DNA of 64,000 bases from Paramecium pentaurelia. Lineage: Eukaryota; Ciliophora; Oligohymenophorea; Peniculida; Parameciidae. The stretch covers positions 332,338 to 396,337 of the forward strand of contig CAJJDO010000035.1 in the NCBI GenBank assembly GCA_905183005.1, given 5' to 3'. Position 1 is the first letter of the stretch. Each line of letters opens with the position of its first letter. The translations under genes and the position numbers were made by a program. This document shows, piece after piece, positions 36,439 to 47,944 of this stretch. A model generated the notes under the pieces. That model did not search any database. It saw only the letters and a list, made by a program, of their open reading frames with translations, and was not told where the DNA came from.

Positions 36439-38479
36439 TCAAGCATCTTCTTCTTTTGCAGCAAATAAAGGATATTTGGTTAAAACATCTGTCCAAAGAA
36501 TTAATCCACTACTCAATTCAAGAATAAGTCTAGGTACATCAACAATAGGAACTCTAACTTATTTAGTAGTTTCAATTTCTCTTAATGTTATTGATTAAGT
36601 AGTGAGGGTTTCTTTATCTACTGTAATCGCAAATGGTATTCCTATTTCATCAGTTCTAGCATATTTCTTTCCTAATGCAACTCCAGCATTATCAGTTTTA
36701 CAAGATATTCCTAATTTTTTAAGTGATGATGCTAAAAGTAAATATATATATTTACCTAATTCTTAAATAACAACATCAAATTCTTCATTTTGAACAACAG
36801 AAAGAATTGAACATTTAACAGGAGCAACTCTTGGAGAGAATTTGAAAAAAGTCTTTTAAGGATCATCTCTTTAATTGAATGAATGTTCAATAATAGCTTA
36901 TAATATTCTTCCAATTCCAAATGCTGGTTCAATTACATGAGGAATAAATTTTTCTTCCATAACATTCATAGTCTTCTTTTCAAATTTAACTAGTTATCTA
37001 TTTAATGTTAAATCTTTTCCATCAATATTAAAGATTTTCTCTTCATTATTTTAATAATATTCAAATAAATCTTATTTTTCATCATCAGATAATGCTTCTA
37101 CATATTTAATCAAACTCATTCCATCTTTTTTTAATTCTTTTCCAATCTTTTATTTATCTAATATAATTTATAAGACTTGTCTTGGTTATGGAACTTTGAA
37201 TTTGCGAGCTGCTTATAATTTTTATCCTGTGGCTGTTGAATGTGCATTAAGATCATAAGCAGATCTATCAGCTAATCCAACACATTCAACCCATCCACTA
37301 GACATTTCAATTTCTGCATCCCAACAATCAGATGAATAATGAGCCATTTCATCAGCTTAATGTTATCTGAATCTAATATTAATTGGATTGATTCCAATTT
37401 CAACTAAATAAAGATATGTTCTGCAAATAAAATAAGCAAGTGTTTCATTATTAATTATTCCTTCTTTAACAGCATCTCCCATCTTATATGGTTAATGTAA
37501 TTTTGCATCAGCTTAAAGTTATCTAGACAATAAAGGTATTTCTAAATTGATATATTTATTAAATTTCTTAAATGTGGATTTCTCACTTGGATCAACAAAA
37601 TATTCAATTTCAGCCATCTAAAATTCTCTACATCTTAAAAGTCCTCCTCTTGGTGCAATTTCATTTCTAAATCCCAATCCAATTTAAGCTGCTCCAAATG
37701 GAACTCTTCCTCCATTCTATTCCAATAATCTAGCAAAATTAAGAAACATTCCTTAAGCAGTTTCAGGTCTCAAATAAGCAGGAAGCTTTGTTGATGGTCC
37801 AATAATTGTAGGTAACATTAAATTAAATGGAGTTGGATCAGTTAACTATAATCATTAAATTAATTATTTACATCATTTCCAGTTTCAGGTGCTTTTATCT
37901 ATAATTCTGCTATGATTTCTTTCATCTTATCTTCCTTAAAAGTATCTACATCCTTTATAACTGCCAAATATCTTGCTTTAACATCAGCTGCTAATTTGTC
38001 TCCTTCTTTAGCAATTCTATTTTCCAATGTCTAATAAATTATACTAATATCAAAACCTCAGTTACTATTTTATCGGCTCTATATCCTGTTCCTAGTTTAA
38101 CATCACAAACCAATAAATCTGTAAATCTATCCACATGTCCAGATGCTTTCAATACTGCTTCTGGAGTTAGGATTGTTGCAGATATTTCAAAGAGATCTTC
38201 CTCTATGATAAAGTGCTCTCTCCAATATTGCTCAATATTTGTTTTAATAGCACATCCTACAGGTCCATAATCATATAATCCTGCCACTCCTCCATATAGT
38301 GAAAATGCAGGTTAATAAATAAATCTTCTTTTTATTACTTATTCCAAAGCTTCTCTTCTTTTTAATAACACCTATTCATCATATTCTAAATTACTTCTTT
38401 ATTTAGTTGTTGCAACATAAAAGAAAAATAAAATTCTTTTTTAAATTATTTTAAAATCATAATTTATATTTGAGACCAT
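36439..38479 (-). CDS. Glycyl-tRNA synthetase (class II, eukaryotic type)
   Basis: 662 residues, introns at 38031-38056 and 37846-37871 (26 nt each). Motifs: FSLYGGVAGLYDYGPVGCA, SGHVDRFTDLLV and RADK near the N-terminus, then PFNLM and the class II core further on, with an anticodon-binding C-terminus ending AAKEEDA. The enzyme charges tRNA-Gly with glycine. The open frame extends upstream to MVSNINYDFKIIQKRILFFFYVATTKQR, a basic, hydrophobic leader that could target mitochondria, with initiation at a downstream codon giving the cytosolic form; this is inference. The WHEP domain of animal GlyRS was not seen. Confidence 0.93.
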
Positions 38480-39164
38480 TTAATATATAGTTTGGCCAGA
38501 AATCCATAAAATATGATAATTGTATGTTTTAGTATATTCTATAATCCTCTTAATAAAAAATGAAGCTATAATGATAAATATTAAGAATAATAATATTTAT
38601 ATTGAATATACTATTCTGTATTTGAATTAAGAATAAAATAATTCATAATATAATATAAGTAATGATATCAAATGAACCTAAAACAAAATTAAATTTATTT
38701 ATAATTAACATAAAGTATTCTTATTTATTAACATTAATATTATTATAAAATAAAGAAAATAGATTATAATATATTAAAGAATATCAATTCTTACTTTAAA
38801 ATATAAAAATGATTCTATGTTTCTATTAAATTTGATTAGATTTTATGATCAAATGAAAATAATAAATTATTAATTGAAAAGTTAAATAAAAATTATATAT
38901 CAAATTATTATATTTATAAAAAAAGTTGATAATCTTAGATATACTCATCTAATGTGATTTAACAAAATCTAATATCAAAATAATTATTTTAGCTTTTGTT
39001 TTCAATTAAAAATAATAATCAATCAATTTTAGGGAAGTTATCTGTTATCTATAGAGTAATTAGTTAAGGAGTTGAAGAATTTCAATATGAATTATAAGAT
39101 TTATCCTTTGAATATGAGTGATGAAAACTAAAAAGTCTGATTTTTTATTTTATTTATTATTATA
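38480..39164. other. Divergent non-coding interval, 0.69 kb
   Basis: Lies between the starts of glycyl-tRNA synthetase (minus) and a small plus-strand gene. It is AT-rich, with no open frame that carries a motif. Both promoters should lie within it. Confidence 0.5.
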
Positions 39165-39431
39165 ATGAATTCAGAGGCTATGAATTTGAGAATAGCAGCC
39201 AAGAAAACTAATGATGAAATTATTTAAGAAATAATTGATTCTGGAAATAAGAATGAGTTTGATTTTATAAGGTAAGTATGGGAACCTAATGAAACATCTA
39301 CTTCTGCATCAATAGAATCATCATTGAGTGCTGGATATATTAAAAAAATAAGAATTGGAACTTACATCAATAAATTCCTTGATAGTTAATTGCAACCATA
39401 AGTTTATTACAAATTGAAAGAATTGCATTGA
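39165..39431 (+). CDS. Small hypothetical protein, 88 residues
   Basis: Intron-free open frame MNSEAMNLRIAAKKTNDEII... ending ...KLKELH at TGA 39429-39431. It is charged, without hydrophobic segments or cysteines, and includes a Ser/Thr/Ala-rich loop (TSTSASIESSLSAG). Reading through TAA codons as Gln gives a balanced composition, which supports it being real. A candidate GTAAGT donor at the FIR codon has no good acceptor, so no intron is called. No family is recognised. Confidence 0.45.
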
Positions 39432-39504
39432 TGGTAAATCAACAGGTATCCTTATCAAGGATTCATAATTTAATTAATTATATTTATTATTAAAATATCA
39501 TAAT

Positions 39505-39801
39505 ATGAACAAATATTTAATACTTGTAGTGGCCTCTTTATTTATACTAATTATAGTATATTAAACAACTCAAGACACTAACCTAAAATAAAAGTAAATT
39601 CACAATTTTAAAAATAATCATAAAAGAGAAATAGGATATTCAAATGATAATGAAGAATGTAGAAATAAATGTCAATAAGCTAATGGAATTAATTGTGGAA
39701 AGAATTGGTAGAATTGTTGTATTCCTGATAAATGTGATATTGGATGGATAACTGAAATTTGTGATAAGAGAATTAGAGTTATTGGATGCACAGATGAATG
39801 A
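39505..39801 (+). CDS. Small secreted cysteine-rich protein A
   Basis: 98 residues, no intron. The N-terminal hydrophobic segment after MNKY (LILVVASLFILIIVY) fits a signal peptide or anchor. The mature part has eight cysteines in the order ECRNKC, NCGKN, NCC, DKC, ICDKR and GCTDE. It is clearly paralogous to the minus-strand gene at 40296-40648, sharing spacing and the words CG...QNCC and ICDxRIxVxGCT. It is probably disulfide-stabilised and extracellular or vesicular. The role is unknown; trichocyst or surface proteins are possibilities but not supported here. Confidence 0.65.
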
Positions 39802-40295
39802 TTGAAAATGCTTATATACATTGAATAGTCATATATTCATTCTAAATTTAATTGTTCAAAAGCTTTATATTTAAATGCTTATGTTTTGTCATCATAAAGC
39901 TAATGATAATGATGAAATTTATTTGATTATTAAATTAAATCATAATTTGGTCTTTAATATTTATTATGAAATTAAAGATCTATATGTTAGTTTTAGTTAA
40001 GATCAATATTATTGTATATTGTAATTAAAAGTAAACAAACTTATTTAATATATATATTTATTTCTATTTCATATTTACAATTGTCATATAGAAATACAAT
40101 TGATTGTTTAGTATTAATTTATTAATGTATTACAAATATTATAGAAAATACTTATAAGACTCAGAAATATAATCATTATTATTTCTTATTTTCTAGAATG
40201 TTATAGGATTAATTTAAGAGTAACAAAATAATTTATAAACTAAAATGTATCAGAAGAACATATCAAATTTGTATATATCTAATTTATTGTTTATA
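39802..40295. other. Convergent spacer, 0.49 kb
   Basis: Sits between the stop codons of the two cysteine-rich paralogues. No open frame or motif seen. There is no obvious long inverted repeat joining the two copies. Confidence 0.5.
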
Positions 40296-40648
40296 TCATT
40301 TTGGAGTTGTGCATCCTTGTACTGGAATTCTTTGATCACATATTAATGATGAAGAAAAGAAACCTTCCTCTTTTCTGCACTTAGCTCCAACACAGCAATT
40401 TTATTAGTAATTACCACAACTCATTCCTCCAGCACTTTTACATTTAGCTTAACAATCTGTATCTGATGACCAATATCCATCCATCCATTCATGATTCTTT
40501 GATGAAGAAAAAGAATGACTTTTCTTCAATTTCAATTCTCCATCTATTTATAATTGCTATCAATACCTTAGGTTGAGAAGGAAAACATTAATGTAGCTAT
40601 GCAAACTGCACAAGCCAATAATACGAAAAGGGTTATCTTTTTGTTCAT
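40296..40648 (-). CDS. Small secreted cysteine-rich protein B
   Basis: 109 residues with a 23-nt intron at 40544-40566. A clear signal peptide (MNKKITLFVLLACAVCIATL) is followed by a Ser/Lys/His spacer and the same cysteine pattern as protein A: DCQAKC, SCGNYQQNCC, AKC, ICDQRIPVQGCTTPK. The two copies face each other tail to tail. Copy A has no intron, while copy B has one between signal and mature domain. Function unknown. Confidence 0.68.
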
Positions 40649-40711
40649 TATATTTAATTAAGATTTTTTTTATTTTATTCAATCAATTTATAATATGCTA
40701 AATAATTAGTA

Positions 40712-41053
40712 TCATATATCGAATATTTCCATCACACTTTTCTATGACCATCCTTTTATATCCATAGATTAATTTAAAGGAATTATTGTTCTATTTTCTA
40801 ATGTTGTATTATTGATTTTATGTAAAGAAATCGTACGCATTTGTACTTTCCTTTATCTACATCTTGGCTAAAGTCGTTTTACAATCAGAGTTGATTGAAA
40901 AGTTATTTGTTGTAATTTTGGCATTTTAGGTTCTGGTGATTAAGTAGTCTTCAATCTACCACAATGGAAACTATGAAGTGTCATAGCTTTCATTTTTGGT
41001 AATTCAAAATCATAATTTTTAAGAAGTGCAAACTTTGAATGTTGAGGATTCAT
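40712..41053 (-). CDS. Hypothetical basic protein, 113 residues
   Basis: Single open frame MNPQHSKFALLKNYDFELPK to TGA at 40712-40714. It is rich in Lys/Arg/Thr/Gln (IVKRLQPRCRQRKVQMRT) and lacks membrane segments. Only 63 bp separate its stop from the start of cysteine-rich protein B, which is on the same strand. No family recognised. Confidence 0.45.
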
Positions 41054-41620
41054 CAAATCTAAGAAACTCTAAATTCTAGTATTAATAATAATAAAAAAAA
41101 TGATTCATAACTTCAACAAATATTTTTATGTATATTACAATGAAATCATTATTCTATAGGTATTAATTTATTTTCTAATAGCTTTTACTGTTAATTCATT
41201 ATAAATATCAAACAAAAAAAAATGAAAAACACATTAATTAATTAAAATAATAATATCATTTTTTCAATAGATGAAATACGATATTCCCTATATTGTATTT
41301 CAACTCTATTCAAATTAGAATTAGAAAAGTCATTTTAATATGTATAATTTTACACATACTTTTTATTTTCTAAAAATAAACTTTAATATATTAATTATTT
41401 TAGATTTCTATTCACTATTCTATTATTATTTGCTTTTAAATAAATAAAGAATTTCTCTAATACTTAAATAATTATAAGTTCATTATTTAATTTATATAAT
41501 ATATGTTAATAAACTTCTTTTTTGATTAAGAGTATGCAAATAATTTAGTAAAATTCTATGATCTTTAATTTATTATTAAATATTAAGATATTAATCTGAA
41601 GAAAGTGAAGTGAAATTAAA
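41054..41620. other. Non-coding interval, about 0.55 kb
   Basis: AT-rich, with no supported gene. The missing 5' exon and start codon of the coiled-coil gene that follows may lie in its 3' end. Confidence 0.4.
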
Positions 41621-42887
41621 GTCTTTTTAATTACCATTAATTAAATAAAATCATACAGTAAGTGGGGCTACTGAACTTGAATAAATTAGATCTCATATTA
41701 ATATTAGTGAAGGTTGAAACTGAGTATCAAGAGAAATTAAAGTAGGATTAAGTTGTTGATGCAAATAACAAGATATTTAGTCAAAGGGGAGAGTTATTCA
41801 AACTACGATTTTTAGTGTATGCATTATAAAGTCAAAAATGCTTATGAGTGAAAATGAGAAGATTAATTAAGTCCTTCTTAAGTTTAATAAAGATAGACAA
41901 GAAATTTATATGACACTTGAAACTGAAAGATTAAAGGATGATGATTTGAAAAGGTAAATAGAGGAGCATAATTAGAGAAGACTCAATAAAAAGATTAATA
42001 AAAAAGAGAAACATATATTGTCTTAGCAATAACATAATGAGATGAAAGAGAAATACTTTAAGGAATTTACAAAATTGTAATAAGAAGGATATTTTATAAA
42101 AAGATAAGAAGAAGAGTATCTATGAATAAGTTGAAGAAATAAAAACTATTAGCAGATAGATAGAAATTTATGAATGTCAAATAATCAATATAGGATGATG
42201 AATAGAAATTATTAGAAAAAGTGAATAAGGTTAGAGATCATTTGAAAATAAAAAGGAAAGAGTTCTTGAAATGAGAAAATAAAGAGTAAATCTAATCTAA
42301 TTTATTAGGAAGCTTAAAAATTAGAACTTTAAATGTAACTTAAATAAAAGATATATGATATGAGGATTGTTTAATGGAAAGAATAAGAAGATAATTATAT
42401 GGAAAGAGTTTAAAAGCATGCAGAAGAATTATAAAGACATGAGGAAGAAGTAGCTAGACAAAAAGAGTAGGAGAAGATTTAAATGATAAAAGAAGGAGAG
42501 ACCTTTAGATAAAAATAATTGAAACTTTATGAAGCAGTCAAAGAGAAAGAAGAAGTTATTGCAAAAAAAGAATAGGTACTAAAAATAAATGCATTACAAT
42601 AATTATCTGTAACAGAAGAATAATAAAAAGAAATTCTTAAAAAATGTAATAAAGAATTATTGGATTATTAAATAATATAAATAGTATTATGATTATTAAT
42701 TTAAAGAACAAAAAAAATTAGCTAGAAGAGATTAATATATGAATTAACATAAAGAATCAAAATAAATAGAATTAAGAGCTTAATAAGATAGAGATATATC
42801 TTTATGAATTGGGCAAAATAACAAGTTGAAGAAACTAAAGAATAGGGTTTAAATTTATATCCTTTAATGAAGACATTAAAATTATGA
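41621..42887 (+). CDS. Coiled-coil protein, possibly trichohyalin/plectin-homology (ciliary) type
   Basis: The body is almost entirely charged heptad-like helix (LETERLKDDDLKRQIEEHN, EEEVARQKEQEKIQMIKEG, YEAVKEKEEVIAKKEQ). Short introns restore frame at 41713-41731 (19 nt), about 41792-41814 (23), about 42076-42107 (32), about 42229-42254 (26) and about 42289-42311 (23 nt). The start codon was not found. Near the 3' end the frame is ambiguous: an A8 run around 42713 and the stretch near 42800 each need an extra shift to reach the terminal ...NWAKQQVEETKEQGLNLYP. Composition resembles axonemal coiled-coil proteins, but the family is not established. Confidence 0.5.
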
Positions 42888-43025
42888 TTTAATTAAAGTT
42901 TACAAAATAAAAGTGTGTTCAGCTTTATTCACTTTCTTTTCTGCTTGTATTATTTGACATCAATAATTATTCGAACCTATTTGATTAGTTACAAATTGAT
43001 CTGAAGATCTACAAACGACTAAATA

Positions 43026-43630
43026 TCAATATGATTCATACTTTTTACAACTATTCATGACTAGTTCATCTCTTCTAAAGTTCAATTTTCTACCAAAAAT
43101 TTTATAAAGATGGTGAAATCTTTGTAAATCAAATCTCAAAGTTTGATCTAATTTAGCTATTTATAAGTCTCTATTCTTACTTGGATTTAAAGGAACCATC
43201 AATTTTAATTCTTTATATTACTTCTCTATGAATTCTCTTTGCTCTACTACATCAATACATTAAGAATGTAAAAATTGACATTTTTAACCAAAGTAACAAG
43301 AACCATTGAAGTATCTTTTGCAAGGCTTAGTCTTCTTCAAGACTTACTCTTAAGAAGTTGATTATAAATAAGAAAGAGAGTGAGCAAAAAAACACTAAAT
43401 ATAAATTTAAACAATATTACTTATTCTCCATATTTACAAATACCCATAATTTGATAATTTCTACATATATCCTTCTTTTTTTTCCTTGGTTCTTCTTCCA
43501 AAAATTGTTTTTTATACTTAATTTTTTTTTCTACCACTTCAAAAGACTCTTCAGACTTTTCATCACTTTAATTGTCAATTGAATGATCTGTACTATGTGA
43601 TTAATGATCTATTATTGGAATCTGAGCCAT
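43026..43630 (-). CDS. Tandem CCCH zinc-finger protein (TIS11/ZFP36-like)
   Basis: 192 residues with a 26-nt intron at 43395-43420 that falls inside the first finger. Finger 1 is CRNYQIMGICKYGEQCFFAH (C-x8-C-x5-C-x3-H). Finger 2 is CKRYFNGSCYFGQKCQFLH (C-x7-C-x5-C-x3-H). An acidic Ser-rich N-terminus with a KKKK patch precedes them, and a basic helical tail follows. Tandem CCCH proteins bind AU-rich RNA and control mRNA decay or processing. The x7 spacing in finger 2 departs from the canonical x8, so RNA specificity may differ. Divergent from the next gene with 77 bp between starts. Confidence 0.83.
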
Positions 43631-43707
43631 GTCCTTTAAAAATAAATAATTTATAAATTTCTTTAAAAAAAAAAGGAGCAAAATTTATTAATTATCGTTA
43701 AAATTGA

Positions 43708-45871
43708 ATGTTAACAGATAGTCCATCTTATAAACGTTCTAATAAGGAGAACTCTCCAAAATACTGTTCTATTATCAGACAAAGCAATATATCTCATAAG
43801 CTTATCAATGAAGTGTTAAATAGCGGATCTGATTATCTACAGGATTAATTGGAATAGATTGATCATAAAATAATCCAATATCAATGTAACATCAAGTAGA
43901 AGATAACAACTCTACTTGGTGAATCTACATGTTCCATAGATTAATAGATATATCAAACTAAACTATAAGATTTACGAATGGAAGAACAAAAGTATCATAA
44001 ATAAATAATTTAGTTATCAATAAATGCAAAGTGATATTGATAAACAATAATCTATACTTTATGATTATTACGAAACTGAATTCAATAAACTCAAATTATA
44101 ATATGAATTAGTAACATAAGAACATCAATAATTTATTAAATAGAGAAATGAAGTTCATTAAACTTATAATTAAACATTAGAAACTAAAGCAATTTTATAA
44201 GAAGATTTGAATGGAAAACTATTATAGAGAGCAGAGTTAGTTGGTTAGAAAGAGGAATTAGAGGAATTTGTTGAACAACTTAAAAATGAGCATCCTTAAC
44301 TTACTGAAATTGTTGAATCTATTTATTAATGTGATCAAAAGGCTAAAAATATTAATAAAAATATTAATAATATAACAAATCAGATTTAATCATTATATTC
44401 TTAATAAGATGAGAAAAGAAAATAATTAGCTTCATTTCATTAAACTACTTTACTAGAAGTGTAAGTACATTAATAAACTCAAAAGGTTAAATCTTTAAGA
44501 AATAAGATTGTACCCATCTAAAAAAGTTTAAATTTACAACATCCAGATTCTATTCTAAATGAATTTATAAATTATTATGGAAATTCACCAATTCATCTAG
44601 AGTCAATAGAATTTTAAACTAAATTTTCTACTTTTATTCAACAATTTAGAAATAACCTATTTAAATAAGGAAATTAAGGAAATAATTGGGGAAGCATGAA
44701 AGAATTTGTATTCTAATTGGAATAATTCATTTTAGGTTCTTTATCACAAAGATTATTATAATAATAATTATCTGTAATCAATATTAACTTAATTAGGATT
44801 TGAAACATAGTTTAAAGTAATATGGTGATGAATTATTATTAAGTAATGAAGTTTGCACTATTGATTATTAAGTAGAAGTTAAAAGACAATAAATAAGAGA
44901 ATTAGAAGAAGAAAAGTCTTCAGCATTATATAGAAGAGAGATGTAATATATATTATTCAAAATAGATTATATGATTAATTTTAAGAAAGAATTACTTAAT
45001 AAAGTGAAGAGGCTTTTCAATAATATTAGGATTAAAATTAAGAAGAACTTAATAATATATTAACTTAATTAGGTAATGCAGAATATAAAACAATACTTGA
45101 CTAGACAATGAAAGAGATTCAATAATTAATGCAAGATTAAGAAGAAGTAAAATTTAATTTAATTTTATAAAGGAATAATTTAATAATACTTATAAATTAC
45201 TATAATAGTATTATCTCTAAGATTTAGCTATTAAAACAAATATCCAAATGGTTGATTAAGAAATACTACCTTAATTAAAGAATATTTCGTAATCTATTAA
45301 TAATGCAAAGAAAGAATTTGAAAAAGTTAGTGGAAGTGAAAAACCATATATAGAACGTTAAAATAAAATAGAATAAGAAATTGAATAATTAGAATAAGAA
45401 TTCAAAAAGAAAATTGATCATTTTAATAATTAAGAGACAGAATTATAGAAATATTTGAATACAATAAAGTTAGCTATTGAGAATACTTAAGAATAATTAT
45501 TATCTAAAAATAAACCTAATAAAGCATTGCTTGAATAAGAAATATTACAATTAAATAATATGTTGACTCAATTATAAGAACAAAGAAAATAACTTGAAAT
45601 ATCTTAATTTAGTAAATCTCCTCAAAAGACTGATGCAAGTAGAAGAAGTTCTAATGGTGGCATTTTAGCAATTTCAAAATCATTAAATCAATTTTCAAAG
45701 TAGCGCAAAGAACCAACTCCAAATAGTTTTAATAATAGTGTTGTCAAAGGTATAACACCTTCAAAAGAATCATCAAATTTATATCATATTGCTAAATATC
45801 CAAAGACAAATTGTAAATCTTCATAGGAATTAAGACTAAAATCTAATATTTCATTAAAATCAATAAAATGA
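43708..45871 (+). CDS. Long coiled-coil protein, 689 residues
   Basis: Four introns, 43992-44013 (22), 44774-44796 (23), 44943-44965 (23) and 45147-45172 (26 nt), give one frame from MLTDSPSYKRSNKENSPK to SNISLKSIK. The N-terminus (about 1-40) and C-terminus (about 590-689, RRSSNGGILAISKS, PTPNSFNN, TPSKESSN) are Ser/Pro-rich, like phosphorylated tails. The centre is Gln/Glu/Lys/Leu coiled coil. This layout fits cytoskeletal, basal-body or spindle proteins, but nothing identifies a family. Convergent with the next gene across 82 bp. Confidence 0.6.
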
Positions 45872-45953
45872 TTTGATTCTATTTATTACTAATAATTTTT
45901 GAATAAAAATTCATTAAAAAAAAATGAAAATTGATTTTCATTAAAAACTCTTT

Positions 45954-46662
45954 TCATTTTCTCTATAAATCCTATTGTAATTCTGTAATCCAATAATTTT
46001 GAACAGCTGTGTTTTTTTTAATAGCTTCTTAACTTTATATTAAGCTCAAACGTTAATGTTAAAATTAAGCATTTGTTTCTATATTAATTTTCTTAACTTC
46101 TTCAATCATTGAGATAATTTTTTAATCTTTTTTAAATTATAATTTATCTTAAAAATTTGTAAAACTTGTATTTGTATAAACATATGTTTTTCTCTCATCT
46201 CTTCCTTTAGTAATAATTAATTTTGCTTCAGCTTCTAATGTAATAATGTCTTATTTCATTTAAGGATAACACTATTAATTTAATACGAAGATTATTTACT
46301 GATTCAAACCAAACATGATCTACATATAATATGCATTTTTTATCTTTAAAATATTCATCTAATTATTCTTTGTTTTCAATGTTCTCTGTTTTTAGTCTAT
46401 ATTTACCTGCAGCATTATTTGTATTCATTATTGATTATTTATTACTAATAATTTTGTATTCATCTTTATTTTTATCATTATTAATTGAATCTTCAATAGC
46501 ATCTCTAATTTTAACATGAATAGATCCATAGTCTGGTCTTTGTTTAAGAATGTCTTCAATTTCTCTTATACTGAGCCATGTATTATTTTTGAGTAAAAGA
46601 ATCTTAAATATCTCATTTTTGGCATATTACAGATTGTTTCGATATTCCTATTCTTCACTCAT
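45954..46662 (-). CDS. Hypothetical protein, 226 residues, possible winged-helix N-terminus
   Basis: One 28-nt intron at 46272-46299. Residues about 15-100 (AKNEIFKILLLKNNTWLSIR, EIEDILKQRPDYGSIHVKIR, DAIEDSINNDKNKDEYKII) alternate helices and short strands in the order expected of a winged-helix domain. The C-terminal half is Lys/Gln-rich helix. Confidence in the fold is low. Divergent from the RINGv-FHA gene with only 32 bp between the two start codons. Confidence 0.5.
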
Positions 46663-46694
46663 TGAAATATTTAAAAAATAATTTTTATATATTT
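46663..46694. promoter_or_regulatory. 32-bp bidirectional promoter gap
   Basis: This is the entire interval between opposed start codons of the 226-residue protein and the RINGv-FHA gene. It is A/T only apart from a few bases, similar in size to the gap at 20667-20699. Confidence 0.45.
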
Positions 46695-47799
46695 ATGTAG
46701 GTTTCAATAGAGATTGCAACATGGACCCATAACAATCATGGATTATTTGATTATGAATCAAAAGAGTTAAAGACATCTAAAATAAGTGTGAGAAATACAA
46801 CTAACTTAATTTTAAATGGTATGATATTGCATAAATATTAAAACAGAAGACAATTCTGATACTATTGTATAATCTGATAAGATTATTGGTGATTGCATTG
46901 GATCAATAAGTTTTGAAGGCAATTCTATATGTAAATAGATAATGCATTTGTAGATTTTAAAAGTAATCCAGACTTTTAAGATGCATATGTGAAATTAGAT
47001 CCATAATAAAAATAATAATTATATGTAGGAGACCTATTTAAATTTGGAAGAATGTAAAAATTACCCTAAATATAAGGGAATATTTTGTATCTGAGTTAAA
47101 TAATGGAGATAAAGTAATGATGGCTGAAGATCTTTATAAATTAGAAAGACATATTAAAATACAAAAGAAGAAAGATCCAAGATAATGTAGATTTTGTTTA
47201 ATGGATGATTAAGAGGAAACAGAAGACCCTAAAAATCCATTTCTCTAAGATTTGTGCAGTTGCAAAGGACTAATGGCATATGTACATTTTGAATGTCTAA
47301 AATAATGGGTTAATTTTCAAAATAGAATATCATGTAGATAAACATAGAATACAGTTTAATATCAATGGAATAAAGTTTTAGAATGTGATGTATGTTATTT
47401 AAATTTAGGTAGGTTTGTAAAGATCCCCTTCCTGCTCGAGTTTATCTTGAGAATTAACCTGAACCTCTTTAAATGATTTAAGTTGAAAAATTAGATGGTC
47501 CCTACATCATTCTTGAATAAATTACAAGACAAGAGAGTTTATCAAAGAGTTTGACATTTATGCATGCTTTTGGATCATGTTCTGTATCAATTGGTAGAGG
47601 ACACAATAGTGAGATTAGATGTCAAGATATATCAGTTTCAAGAATTCATGCCAATATCTCATATGAAAAATACTGGTATATATAAGATCTTAACAGTAAA
47701 TTTGGTACATTAAGGATCATTCAAAATAAACTATAATTACTAAAAGATGTATAAGAAATATAAATTGGAAGGGTATTATTAAAGATTAAAATTATTTGA
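46695..47799 (+). CDS. RINGv (MARCH-type) E3-like protein with FHA domain(s)
   Basis: 335 residues with four introns: 46819-46846 (28), 46931-46953 (23), 47054-47076 (23) and 47390-47412 (23 nt). The last intron interrupts the final cysteine pair and its removal gives ECDVCKDP. The RINGv C4HC3 ligands are CRFCLMDD, LCSCKG, HFECLKQW and CDVC (about residues 150-215). A C-terminal FHA domain (about 245-330) has SVSIGRGHNSEIRCQDISVS and RIHANISY, the phosphothreonine-binding GR...S..H pattern. An N-terminal VGDLFKFGRMEYFVSEL hints at a second, divergent FHA. Unlike membrane MARCH ligases it has no transmembrane segment, so a soluble ligase recruited by phosphoproteins is likely. Confidence 0.8.
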
Positions 47800-47820
47800 A
47801 AATCATTTATATATATCTAT

Positions 47821-47911
47821 ATATATTATAATTAGAATGACTAAAATTATTTAGATATATTAGAAAGTATAAAAGTATTGATAGATATAATATATATATA
47901 TATATAATATA
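47821..47911. repeat. TA-rich microsatellites in convergent spacer
   Basis: Two alternating TA tracts, around 47813-47832 and 47887-47911, in the 145 bp between convergent stop codons. Confidence 0.6.
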
Positions 47912-47944
47912 AAATAGATATAATAGAGAAGTAAACTCTGAATA

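Noticed and set aside
41780..42320. Frameshifts in the coiled-coil gene body
   Set aside because: Introns of 19-32 nt explain the first five breaks; only the two near the 3' end remain unexplained.
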